Source: Dipteris shenzhenensis
Lineage: Eukaryota > Polypodiophyta > Polypodiopsida > Gleicheniales
DNA length: 64,000 bases
Assembly (NCBI GenBank): GCA_047967505.1
Contig: CM106541.1
Direction: 5' to 3' (one strand)
The translations under genes were made by a program, and so were the position numbers. This document shows, piece by piece, positions 33,990-64,000 of the stretch. The notes beneath the pieces were generated by a model. The model worked only from the letters and a program-made list of their open reading frames with translations. It was not told the DNA's origin and searched no databases. Within the stretch, counting starts at the first letter, position 1. Every line of letters starts with the position of its first letter.

Positions 33990-34949
33990 ATTGGCATATG
34001 GAAACTTATCATTACAAAGAAGTGGGTTCTGATTCATGTATCACTTTGACCATATAGGTATAGTGAATGGCTGTAAATCCATCATATTTCAGCCTATCCA
34101 CAAGATACCTAGCTCTGGCAAACCTGTGCAAAATAGGCTCACTACCAGGTGCTCTCAAAACATCCCTTATCTTCCTTACTCCAGGTGTAACAACAGAAGG
34201 AATACCCAACTCATCATCAAGGCTCTATTCTGAGCCACTGGATTCACCATCCACATAAGAGTGACCTACATTCACATCACCATGGGCTGATCTACTTTCT
34301 CTTTTCCATTTCGTGATTCTTGCATACCACTATCTGCATTGCTTTGAGGAGATCCTCCTAATCTCAATCTACCTATCCATGGCGAAGTATGTGAACCATT
34401 GCTAGAGGACACTACAGGTCCACTAATATTTTGTGATTGCGGCTGTGAATTTTGTGCAGCATTACCATTTTGTGCATCTACATCATCAATCACATTTATT
34501 GGTTTATACCAGCTGCTCATCTCATAAAAAACAAGATCTCTACTCACTATAAACTTATGAGTAGAAGGGTTATAGCATCTATACCCTTTCTGTTGCAAAG
34601 AATAACCAATAAAGATGCACTTCTGAGCTTTTGGATCCAACTTGGATCTCAACTCATCTGGCACATGAACATAGGCAATGCAACCAAAAATTTTCAAATG
34701 AGAAATATATGGTTTCCTACCAGTATACCTCTCCTCTGGTGTCATGCCATGTATTGTTGCAGTGGGAGTCCTGTTCATTTTGTAGACTGCTGTAGCAACT
34801 ACTTCAGCCCAATAATAATCTGGCAGGTTTTTTTCGTTGAGCATGGCACGAGATACCTCTCCAATATGCCTATTTTTCCTTTCTGCAAGTCCATTTTGCT
34901 GTGGGGTATGACTGCATGAATATTGCTGCTTTATGCCATGCTCTTGCAT
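33990..34949 (-). pseudogene. Copia integrase C-terminal half and linker
   Basis: The 225-residue minus frame 34272-34949 holds HGIKQQYSCSHTPQQNGLAE, RKNRHIGEVSRAMLNEKNLP and the conserved KIFGCIAYVHVP and KCIFIGYSLQQKGYRCYNP segments of Copia integrase. It is followed by the variable linker (GIPSVVTPGVRK) and the approach to reverse transcriptase. The linker part matches the fragment at 21600-21766 closely, so the two belong to one family. The catalytic Asp residues upstream and all of RT are missing. It faces the gag fragment to its left. Confidence 0.88.
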
Positions 34950-34959
34950 GAAAAGAAAA

Positions 34960-35450
34960 ACGTGTGGAAACTTGAATTTTAAATTTTTTGCCTTTTTAAA
35001 ACTTTTAAATGAGTTTCCTTACATTTTCAATTTACTAGTTTAATTTTTCAATTGAAACTTATGGAATATTATAGTAGAAAAAAAATGTACTTTGTGTTGG
35101 AATATAGAGAGTAGAATATTTCTCACCTTTTTAAAAATTTTAAATTAGTTTAGCTTACATTTTCAATATATTAGTTTAATTTCTCTCCTTTTAGGGAGAA
35201 TTAAAATTTGCTTCTACTTAAATTTAACATTTTTTATTTTAAGCTTTATTTTCTAAATTTTACATTTAAATTTTCACATTTTTCATAAAGTTAAATTTTA
35301 ATTTATTTACATTTTGAATTTTGTGATTGAAACTAATAAGAATTTAGAGTTTAGATTAATAAGAATTTACTTTGTCAAAATTTAAACTTCTTATTAATGT
35401 GAATTTTAAATTCTTATTAGTTTTAAGTGAAATTAATTTGAATTAAAAAA
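34960..35450. other. AT-rich spacer
   Basis: This is very AT-rich, with many TTTAAATTTT and ATTAAAATTT runs and no coding potential. It leads directly into the telomere-like array. Confidence 0.6.
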
Positions 35451-36197
35451 GGGTTTAGGGTTTAGGGTTTAGGGTTTGGGGGTTTAGGTTTAGGGTTTGG
35501 GGATTTGGGGGTTTAGGGTTTAGGGTTTAGGATTTGGGTTTAGGGTTTAGGGTTTAGGGTTTGGGCATTAAGGTTTAGGGTTTAGGGTTTAGTGTTTGGG
35601 AGTTAGGGTTTAGGGTGTTTGGGGGTTTGGAGGTTTGGGTTTAGGATTTATGGTTTAGGGGTTTGGGTTTTAGGTTTAGGATTTAGGGTTCAGGGTTTAG
35701 AAGGCCAAGATTAGGGATTAGGTTTTAGGGTTTAGGGTTTAGGCTTTAGGGTTTGGGGGTTAGGTATTAGGGTTTGGGGGTCTTGGTTTAGGGTTTAGGG
35801 TTTGGGGGTTTGGGTTTTGGGTTTAGGGCTTAGGGTTTGGGGGTTAGGGTTTAGGGTTTAGTGTTTTGGGTTTTGGGTTTTAGGTTTAGAGGGACAAGAT
35901 TAGGGTTTAGGGTTTGGGAATAAGGGGTTTGGGTTTTGGGTTTTGGGTTTTGGATTTAGAAGGCCAAGATTAGGGTTTAAGGTTTATGGATAAGGGGTTA
36001 GGGTTTAGGGTTTAGGTTCTAGGGTTTAAAGGTTAGGGTTTAGGGTTCTGTGGTTAGGGTTTAGGGTTTGGGGGTTTATATGATTTTGGGTTTAGGGTTT
36101 TGGGTTTTGGGTTTAGAAGGCTAGGATTAGTGTTTAGGTTTTAGGATATAGGGTTTGGGGTCCGGGTTTAGGGGTTGGGGTTTAGAGTTTAGGGTTT
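35451..36197 (+). repeat. Degenerate interstitial telomere-type repeat (TTTAGGG)n
   Basis: About 750 bases consist of GGGTTTAGGGTTTAGGG and variants such as TTTGGGG, TTAGGGTTTGG and TTTTGGGTTTAGG. TTTAGGG is the Arabidopsis-type plant telomere unit. The array is heavily mutated and lies inside AT-rich sequence, so it is an old interstitial block and not a functional chromosome end. Confidence 0.95.
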
Positions 36198-38452
36198 GCA
36201 GTCAATTTCAATTTGTAGATTTTATTATTTTTCATAAAGTCAAATTTAAATTTATTAAGATTTTAACTTCTTATTAATGTGAATGTTAAATTCCTATGAG
36301 TTGTAAGTAAATTGTTTTTTGTAAATAAAAATATTGCCTCATTTTTTAAAAAAATTGCCTCAATTGTAATTGTCTTTTTAAAACTCGCTACCTAAGCATA
36401 TTAACAAGAACAATGGAAAATAAATTATTTCTTGCTTTTATTCGCTTCGACAGTTGGTGTAGTCTAGATTAGCATAGATTAGTTTATGCTTAGAGGGGAG
36501 AACTCCAAAAAAACCAATCAAAGCCATGCTCAAAATTCTCGACTAGTTCCTAATCAGAGTCAATCTATTCGCTCACATGCAGTTTCACACTCACAACAAC
36601 CCTACCATTTAAGCAACAATCAAGTTTTTAAAAGTTTCAAGATGATTGGAAGTTGTATCAGTGCACAAAGCAGATAACAATTGTATCAGTTGTGGGAGTG
36701 GACAAAGCAGATTTCATTTGTACCAGTTGTCATGAGAGTGGATAGAGCATATTACACTTATATTAGAAGGACTTCAGATTTGTATCCGATTGTATTTTAT
36801 TTCATTTTATACTATCCACAAGCTCATTGTAAATCCTTTTTTTTTCCCGGGAAGATAAAACAAACTAATGATGAGATCTTCTAGTGTGGTCTTGGCCTAT
36901 GTGCCCTATAATAGTCATTAATCTTATTTTGTATTCTCTACAACAAGCCTGGTAGGGCTGAGCAGATCATATTAGAATTGCTAATACAGATTGTTTTTTA
37001 GTTGCAAAACCCAAGCTTCCACTGACTCCACATTTGTATCCTCAACATAATTACAATGATGGAAGAAATTCAAGCAGTCACAGATTGTTTCTTTATAATC
37101 TCTTTGTAAGCCCTTATTGTTCTTTCAGCATCCGCATCAAATCGGCCATACCGAGTGCTGCGATAATGTAAGTTGCTTAAGAAGTCTAAGAGATCTTGTT
37201 GTGCTTTTATAATATTTCATAAAAGTCTTTCTCTCTCTGCTATCTTCTAATTCTCCTCCCTCTCTGCCCGCCTCTGTGCATTGAATTCCTCTCTCTCCAT
37301 CCATGTCAATGGAGAGCCTTGTCAAATTTTTGCGTCTCTACTTACTCCTTGGTCAGCAATCCATTTTGAGACTGTTAATTCTAGACTATATGTCTACGAC
37401 GATGCCAAGACATCCATGGGTGGGGAGATGATAAATTAAGAGAGATAGAAGAAGAAAGTGCTTGCAGAAGGACTAGGATGGAAGAAAGAAGAGAGTGTTA
37501 GTGGAAGGACCAGGATGCAAGAAAGAAGAGAGTATTCGAAGAAGGACTAGGATGGAAGAGTACAAGTTCAGTAACACAATGTCGAGGGTGAGCAGTGAAG
37601 AAAATAAATAGAGAAAGAATGAGAGAAAGGTGTGTTCGCTATGATAAGGATGGGTGAGTGCCGTAGTGTGTTTGCACAGATGAGTATGGGTGAACGGTCC
37701 AACTGACACTTCAATTGATAGTGTCAAATGAAAGGTTTAGAATAAAGTCAGTGGAGCATTGGGAATGCTCCACTTTAAGTGAGTGGAGAATTGGGAATCG
37801 ATACTTGGAAGTAAAAGATTACGAACAATTATTATGTTCTTCTCATTAGACATTTAATATTGCAATAGTTTGCTTAATATTGTAACTTTTGAAGGTGTTT
37901 GTTAACACCATCCAATCCTATTACGAGAGTTAACAACTTCTAAATCTTATCTATGCCACGTTAAATTTTATACTTTTGATTTCATCTCCTTTGAAAATCT
38001 CTAAAAATTTGCTTGTTTTTATGTTTTCATCTGTGCTTAGAAGAATGGGTTTTTTCTTAAATTTTAGCCAAAAACTAGTCCAAAAGTATTTGTAAAAATG
38101 ATTTTTTACATTGACAAGTCCAAAATTAATGAAATGTGTTTAGATAGTCTTTGTGCTCACAAGCACATACTACTCTCATTCTTTTTAGTTTTCCTTTCCA
38201 TTTTGGATGCTATCATATACACCAAACAAAATCCACAAAAAGGTCTTATACATGAACCCTCTACTTACTTAGTGCAATTTAAGAGGGGTTGCTGAGGATG
38301 GTGTAAATTGCACCATACCTCTAGAGCATTAGGGGCAAACAAACCCTAACCCTAACCCTAAGGGGTTCACATGTATATATTCATTTTTATGTTCAATACA
38401 ACAAAATGTATAGGTAGGTATATCGTGCTCTTTCTCTCTCTCCCTCACTTTA
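36198..38452. other. Stretch without a recognisable gene
   Basis: No conserved domain was recognised on either strand. At 37440-37570 related segments containing GAAGGACTAGGATGGAAGA and GAAGAGAGTGTTAG repeat two to three times. At 38341-38361 there are three exact CCCTAA telomere-type units (AACCCTAACCCTAACCCTAA). Confidence 0.5.
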
Positions 38453-38665
38453 GCTATCAATGGTGCACATTTGAATAAGACACTTGGAGCTTGTTTTTTT
38501 AGTGTTTTGCATGACGTTTGGTGAAAAAGATGGTGTGATGTGATTTGAACCATGCAAAACATATCCAATGGGCATGATACGTTACACTCATGCTCAAGGT
38601 AGGTGGGATTGATGCATGTGCAAAGTATGGTGCCCAATGGATATGTGCATGTGCACTTGAATACT
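38453..38665 (-). repeat. Single inverted unit of the 180-bp satellite
   Basis: On the minus strand the segment carries the satellite blocks in order: CCCATTGGATATG-type sequence, a gap with CATGCAAAAC, TTTTTCACCAAACGTCATGC, AAAAAACAAGCTCCAAG and TTATTCAAATGTGCACCA. It lies 13 kb from the main array and is oriented oppositely. Confidence 0.75.
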
Positions 38666-39177
38666 ACCAAGAATGTTCGAGTGCAAAGTGCCTTGGATTG
38701 AATGTGTTAAGTTGTTTATTGAAAGGAGATTGAAAGTGGGAAAGGCAAGGGGGTTGGCTCATGGAAGGAGATGAACTGGTACACAAGCTTTGCTCCTGGT
38801 TCCCTTTGAGGATCTGGGGGTTTGACTTGGCCTCTGGATTGGTGGATGCTTGAAAGATGTGCAGTAAGTTGATGATATGGAAAGGCAGATCTAGGCTAAG
38901 GGTAATGTTAGTATTTTGGAATGTCCATGGTGGAGCTAAGTAGTGACTGCATAGGATAAAGCCTTGGCATGGAATGATCTGAGGTCTGTTAGCTTTATAC
39001 AAGAAAGGTGTAAGGACTTGGCTCCACATGTGGGACAGTAGGAGAGCTTATTGGAGGGCTATTTTTGTCATATAAGGATTAAGTATAATCTTTCTGAGAG
39101 AGAAAATGGTGCAAGGAGTGTTGGCCAATCTGCCTGAGTAGTGGCCGACCAATTGTCTTAGCTCTGAGCCATGGAGG

Positions 39178-39543
39178 ATGAACCAGTGGTCCATGGGATC
39201 TACTGCAGTGAGGAAGATAATCGCTCAGGTGGTTTATAGGAATTCGATAGAGGGTCAATTGTTGTTTGCTAAGCTTAATGAAAAGTGGAAGTTAAGGAGT
39301 TCTATTAAAACGTGGAAGCAAAGACTCATTTGGATTTGGAAGGACATTCTGGTAGGAAAAGCAAGCTTTTTAATGTGGAAGATACTACATAAATGGATTC
39401 GGGTTAGAGGAAGAATGGCTCAGTGGTTAAGGGCTAGTCTCTTGTGCCCCTTGTGTGGGAAAGCTACAAAATATGTTTTGCACCTGGTTATGTCTTGGGT
39501 AGTCTCAAGAAGAGTATGGAATGTAGTGGCTGGGGCTATCTGA
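39178..39543 (+). pseudogene. LINE reverse-transcriptase C-terminal zinc-finger (zf-RVT) remnant
   Basis: A 121-residue frame contains LIWIWKDILVGKASFLMWKI, then a helical stretch, then LLCPLCGKATKYVLHLVMSW and RRVWNVVAGAI. This matches the plant LINE/non-LTR tail W...FLWK...CPLC...E/T..HL...C...W. The final Cys of the finger position is replaced. No upstream reverse transcriptase or endonuclease is recognisable, so only the 3' part of the element is left. A poly(A) end was not identified. Confidence 0.72.
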
Positions 39544-40213
39544 AAGGTAGGTCTGATGACCTAGTTCTCTTTGAGGTTTAACTAGAAGTTGGCAGTACTT
39601 GGGGACACCACAAGGTTTTTGTCCATGATGTGCAGGCAATATGCTTGCATCATATCCGCACATCTGTTTTACTATAAATTTGGAGTGCTAAGAATAATCA
39701 GGTGTTCGGTTCGAGAGCTAGGGTGGGTTTTAGAGAGTAAGTGGTGTTGGGGACATATGTGAAGAGTACCCTTGCTGATCTGGGAGTTTCTGTGGGGAGA
39801 AAGGATTCCTTCATGGGGGCTTGAGTTGAGGTTACTTTTGATGTGATAAATTTCTTAGGTCACAGGAATCTTGCCCCATAATATGGCCAACTTTTGTAAA
39901 TATTTTATCTTATTAGTCTAAGCTGTCATGTTTCTCTTTATTAAACAAAAAGGTGGCTAACGAGTGGCACACTATCCGTTGCCTACACTACTCAGTAGTA
40001 AGATCAAAGAGAATGACTAATGTTGATCTAGGACAGGAACTCGTGAGAGAGTCTTTAGGCAAAGTGATAACACTAAAATCTTGCATCACATATTTAAGCA
40101 ATTGCAGCACTCTAATATCTTTTCTCCAAGAACATATTTGCCATCGAAGATCAAGCTATTCCTTACTCCGAGATTGACACTATAACTACCGTTCATATAT
40201 ATGTCTAGTGGGA

Positions 40214-40241
40214 CTATATATATATATATATATATATATAT
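40214..40241. repeat. (TA)n microsatellite upstream of P5CS
   Basis: About fourteen TA dinucleotides lie roughly 450 bases before the P5CS start codon. TA runs of this kind are hypervariable. Confidence 0.9.
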
Positions 40242-40691
40242 TGGTGGTAACGGCGAGGAAAAGCGGCATGCACGTAGTTTGATGCGGCGCCATGCAGCCG
40301 ATTTTCAGCGCGCTCTCCAAAAGATTGCCATTTTGGCCTCGCAATCCATGCACCTTTTCTCGCATCCCTCTTGTGATTCGCGCATCCACACCCCCCCTTT
40401 TCGGTCGTTGGATCACTCCCTTTCACACTTTCCGTCGTTGGATCTCTCCTTTGCCACCACCTTACAAATGCTATTCTCTTCTCATTCTATCCTTGCTTCT
40501 TGCTCGATTAGCTCTCTGCAACTCCCCCTTCCTTTACTTCCAACACCTCAACCCACCACAGCTCCGATGTCCCGTTTCACTGTAGCTTCCTTCCAATGAC
40601 ATAATTATATTGTCTCAGCTTTCTATTACGTTCTTTGGCTTTCCGCTTATGGTTTTACGTGTGTACGCAACACCTGCACAAATACGATACC
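40242..40691 (+). promoter_or_regulatory. P5CS upstream region
   Basis: The 450 bases before the start codon are C/T-rich, especially 40370-40560 (TTTCACACTTTCCGTCG, CCACCCCCCCTTTTC). A clear TATA box was not found. Pyrimidine-rich leaders are common in plant housekeeping genes. Open frames here (for example 40201-40599) lack any recognised domain. Confidence 0.35.
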
Positions 40692-60830
<20,139 letters not shown>

Positions 60831-61013
60831 TCCACAAAATACAGACCTCTCTGCACGTTACAATGTCTGTATGAGACTCAAGTCCTTACAGAAGATCCAT
60901 TTCTTTGAGATCGTTAGTCACAAGCCATCGACCTTCTTCTGAAATTGAGCTTAATTTAAAATTTTGTCATGGAAAATCGAATCGGATCTTCGCAGTGAGG
61001 TTATCTTCATGGA

Positions 61014-61017
<4 letters not shown>

Positions 61018-61060
<43 letters not shown>

Positions 61061-61125
61061 CCCCCCCCGCACATGCACACGCACGTGCGCGGTGCAGGTG
61101 CACGTGCACGTGCAACGTGCAACTT
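61018..61125. repeat. (TC)n, (CA)n and GTGCACGTGCAC simple repeats
   Basis: A (CT) run of about 15 units (61018-61050) is followed by ACACACACAC, eight C, and a self-complementary CACGTGCACGTGC stretch. It begins about 190 bases after the P5CS stop and gives spurious frames on both strands. Confidence 0.9.
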
Positions 61126-61179
61126 GAGTTGGCACTGTTAACAGCTTCAAACATAAATTTGAACATTGCCCTTTAGCTT

Positions 61180-63180
61180 AGGCCAAAATAAAGTTTTATT
61201 TACTAAATCCAAAGTTCTTTGTAACCTTGGGTGATTTGCACTAGGACTATCACGACATTGAAATAAGTTATTGACATCTCATACCACCCTTTCAAAGAAA
61301 ACCATTCCAATGACTACACTCTAATTTTTCTTCCAAGAGGGGGATTCCTAGCTTGCACTTCATGCCATACGTCTTTGAAGAAGTCATTTTTAGTAAATGT
61401 CTATTATACAATCATATAGGTTATAGTGAATCTCTATGAAACAAAGTTGACTCATACTACCCATTCTACTCAAGGCATCAACTAACTTTTTGGTAAATCT
61501 TTTCGATAACAGATCTCAAATTCAAACTTTTGCATAAGCTCTAAAGATCAAGATTTCGTGTCCCTTAGGTCAAAAGTATTGAAAAAATGATTTAGAGAAG
61601 AGTTGTTCACATAGACCACAAAGTACATCCCTATAATTTAATCTACTATACTATAGGACAATGAAAAAGGGTTAGTATAATCAAATATATGTACCAAGAT
61701 CTCCTAAAACATGTATAAATGCTCAACATATGTTTAACAAAAGTACAAATAGAAAACATAAAAAAAGAATACAGACAACCAATTCTACCTAGATCCATAA
61801 TATAATTATGGAAGCATCGTCCTATCCACCATCAATCTAGATACAATATTTTAAATCCATCAATTCGGACCGATTATTAAAACATATAGTTTGCCTTTTT
61901 GATCACATAATTCGGGTTATGGAGCACCTATGTACCATTCATGGTCGAAAATGAGAACATGTGCATGCCCACAACACAAGTGATGTTTAATCCTTATGAA
62001 AATTAGTGAGTATAGGGATTATGTGTTTTCCAAATTTTATAACCATTGGACACGTACACCAATTTTTTATATGATCCATGGTTGATAATGACCAAGTGCA
62101 TATGATCCATGGTTGATAATGACCAAGTATGCACGCCCCATCATAGTAACTATGCTGGACCCATAAGAAACTTTGTGAGCATATAGAAATTTAATCAAAA
62201 TGTCCCCTTAAAATTGTTGTGACCACTCGTGAAACACAAACATTTCCTCATTTTCAGCCATGCATAGTGCATGATTGTTTCTAAATGAACATTCTAATCT
62301 TATACCATACATAGATATGTAATATTTTTATGAAACTTAGTAGGGGACTTATTTTATGTAAGGCAAATATTTTCATATGAGTCCAACACCGTTTGTGTGG
62401 AGGGATATGCACATATTTGACCATGCATGGTGCATATGTGCCAAAATTTGGTATGCTTGTACCATAGGTGTTTTTGTTTGATAGTCAAAAACATTTGCAA
62501 GTATCTTGGGTTTAGTAATCTCTATATAATTACAAAGTTTATTATGAGTTTGAAATATTTTATTTGGTGGGTCATGCGGCCATGGTCATTTTTAACCATG
62601 CATAAGTGCAAAAAATTGTGGCTTGGGACACATACAATAGGTGTAGCTGTAAGATGGTCACAAAAGTTTGCAAAAACTTTGAATGAGACAGGTATATATA
62701 ATCTCAAGGATCAAACATCACGTGCATGGAAGAACATGCACATTTTCTCATTTTCGATCATAGATGGTTCATAAATCCTTTTAAAAATGCATTTTTATGC
62801 TTACACCATGCCTCTATGTGCTTCATAGTCATGAAATGTTGAAAATTCCTTCAATTATGTATAAGGATGAGACATCACTTTTATGCTGGTACATGCACAT
62901 TTTCTCATTTTCAACCATGCATGGTGCACTATAGTAAACAAATTGGGCATTGACATGCTAAAATCATATGTGTCTCCCACATGTATCTGTGATGCAACCA
63001 TGAAACTTTGTAGGGACCCTCTTTTAGGTAAGGCACATACATTCAAAATTTCTTTATTGTTTAGGCACCATTTGTGTGGTGGGTCATCCACATTTTGGAC
63101 ATGTATGGTGCATAGGTTCCCCAAAATTATACATTGGTATGCATGCTCCATAGTTTTATATGCTTGATTTGGCATATTCA
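61180..63180. repeat. Diverged ~165-bp tandem repeat family (clearest 62240-63180)
   Basis: The motif CCATGCATGGTGCATA or a variant recurs at about 62256, 62418, 62589, 62755, 62915 and 63092, usually after CATTTTCTCATTTTC and before a TTATGAAACTTTGTAGGGAC-like block. An exact 31-base tandem duplication (TATGATCCATGGTTGATAAT) starts at 62070 and 62101. Divergence is high. No gene is supported, including at 62427-62774. Confidence 0.6.
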
Positions 63181-63242
63181 GTGTATTTGCAGTTGATTCA
63201 TACAGAGATCTTCATGACACTTTTGAGTACATTTCTTGCACC

Positions 63243-64000
63243 ATGTCGACTAGCAACCTCAATCTGGAGGCATCTGCTAAGTTAGATAACTCCAATTATA
63301 GTACATGGAAATACCAAATGGAGACCATTCTTGTGCTTCAGGACAAATGGGGGTATGTCGATGGGTCTACACCTAGACCATTGGACAATCCAGCTACTAG
63401 TAGCTCTACTCCATCTGTCATCACAGCACCAGCAACGGGATCTACATCGGGATTTACATCTACACAAACAGTTTCTGCACCAGCAGCAGATCCTGCCATT
63501 GCCTGAGCTCAAGCAGAATGAGATAAGAAAGACAAGTATGCCTATCACCTGATCAAGTAGAATGTGCAAGATGTCATGCTAGGACAGCTCAACATAGTCA
63601 AGGCATCAAAAGAAGCATGGGATATGTTCGCAGCTCTCTACAAGTCCAAGAACACATCCAGGATTCTCACCTTGAGAAACCAGATCAACCAGAGTTTCTG
63701 CAATAGCAATGAAACTGGTCATGCTTATGTTCTCCACATCAAAGACTACAACAATCAACTTGTAGCAGTAGGAGAGACTATGAACCCCGCAGAAATGGTT
63801 CAAGTAGTCCTGAATGGACTAGGAGAGGAGAGTATTGCCATCCAACGGCAAATTCCGACATTGGAAGAACTTCAGTCAGTTCTACTTGGTGAAGAACTCA
63901 GGACTCAGGCCATTCAAGCACATAAAGGTCATTCTAATGATCAGGCATTCACAGCTTCAGATAGAAGCAGAGGCAAAGGCAGAGGCAGAGGTAGATCATA
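63243..64000 (+). pseudogene. Copia gag (UBN2 type), runs off the window
   Basis: The frame starts MSTSNLNLEASAKLDNSNYS and continues TWKYQMETILVLQDKWGYVD. A low-complexity Thr/Ser/Pro insert follows. After stops near 63504 and further TAG codons it continues with VQDVMLGQLNIVKASKEAWD, ALYKSKNTSRILTLRNQINQ, LNGLGEESIAIQRQIPTLEE and LLGEELRTQAIQAHKG. It ends in a Gly/Arg-rich stretch (SRGKGRGRGRS) at the window edge, just before where a zinc knuckle would be. In-frame stop codons make it a pseudogene. Confidence 0.88.

Noticed and set aside
35451-36197. True telomere end
   Set aside because: The repeats are degenerate and are followed by 28 kb of further sequence including an intact gene.
40201-40599. 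132-residue frame before P5CS
   Set aside because: It begins in the (TA)n repeat and runs through a pyrimidine-rich leader. No domain is seen.
62427-63175. Open frames of 94-115 residues on both strands
   Set aside because: They lie in diverged tandem repeats and have no recognisable domain.

Overview
This window looks like nuclear DNA of a land plant with a large, repeat-filled genome. The evidence is a spliced plant-type delta-1-pyrroline-5-carboxylate synthase (P5CS) gene, a plant DREB/AP2 transcription factor, a CACTA transposon, Copia and Gypsy elements carrying the plant tRNA-Met primer site, and degenerate TTTAGGG telomere-type repeats. A Penelope-like element with its endonuclease at the N-terminus suggests a non-flowering vascular plant (fern, lycophyte or gymnosperm) rather than an angiosperm. 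That last point is inference.

Layout. 1-1.4 kb: AAAGCA-rich tandem repeats and a 31-bp minisatellite. 3.82-4.07 kb: a complete 246-bp MITE with 8-bp target duplications. 6.6-7.7 kb: an intact, intronless DREB (A-4/TINY-like) gene. 9.2-10.1 kb: a Copia gag remnant and a dead, inverted second copy of the DREB AP2 domain. 11.86-19.32 kb: a complete-ended CACTA transposon with two divergent genes and GACGCG repeat clusters at both ends and in its centre. 20.9-23 kb: Copia fragments in opposite orientations. 23-25.25 kb: an array of about twelve 180-bp satellite units. 25.25-31.7 kb: a Gypsy element on the minus strand with a 1.9-kb LTR and an internal 1.8-kb tandem duplication of pol. 31.7-34.95 kb: more Copia pieces. 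35.45-36.2 kb: interstitial telomere-like repeat. 39.2 kb: a LINE tail.

40.69-60.83 kb: the complete P5CS gene. Twenty exons with GT-AG junctions join into an uninterrupted 764-residue frame. Intron 15 is 13.9 kb and holds the Penelope-like element (about 46.8-49.85 kb), a decayed Gypsy element (54.2-56.95 kb), a Copia gag trace and two related long repeats in direct orientation. 61-63.2 kb is diverged tandem repeat. 63.24 kb to the end is a decayed Copia gag that runs off the window.

Only two host genes can be supported: the DREB factor and P5CS. Both families are tied to osmotic-stress responses in plants, but nothing in the sequence shows that they are co-regulated. Everything else is mobile or repetitive DNA, most of it broken. 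The most notable item is the Penelope-like element with domain order GIY-YIG, CxC, reverse transcriptase, inside a conserved plant gene.
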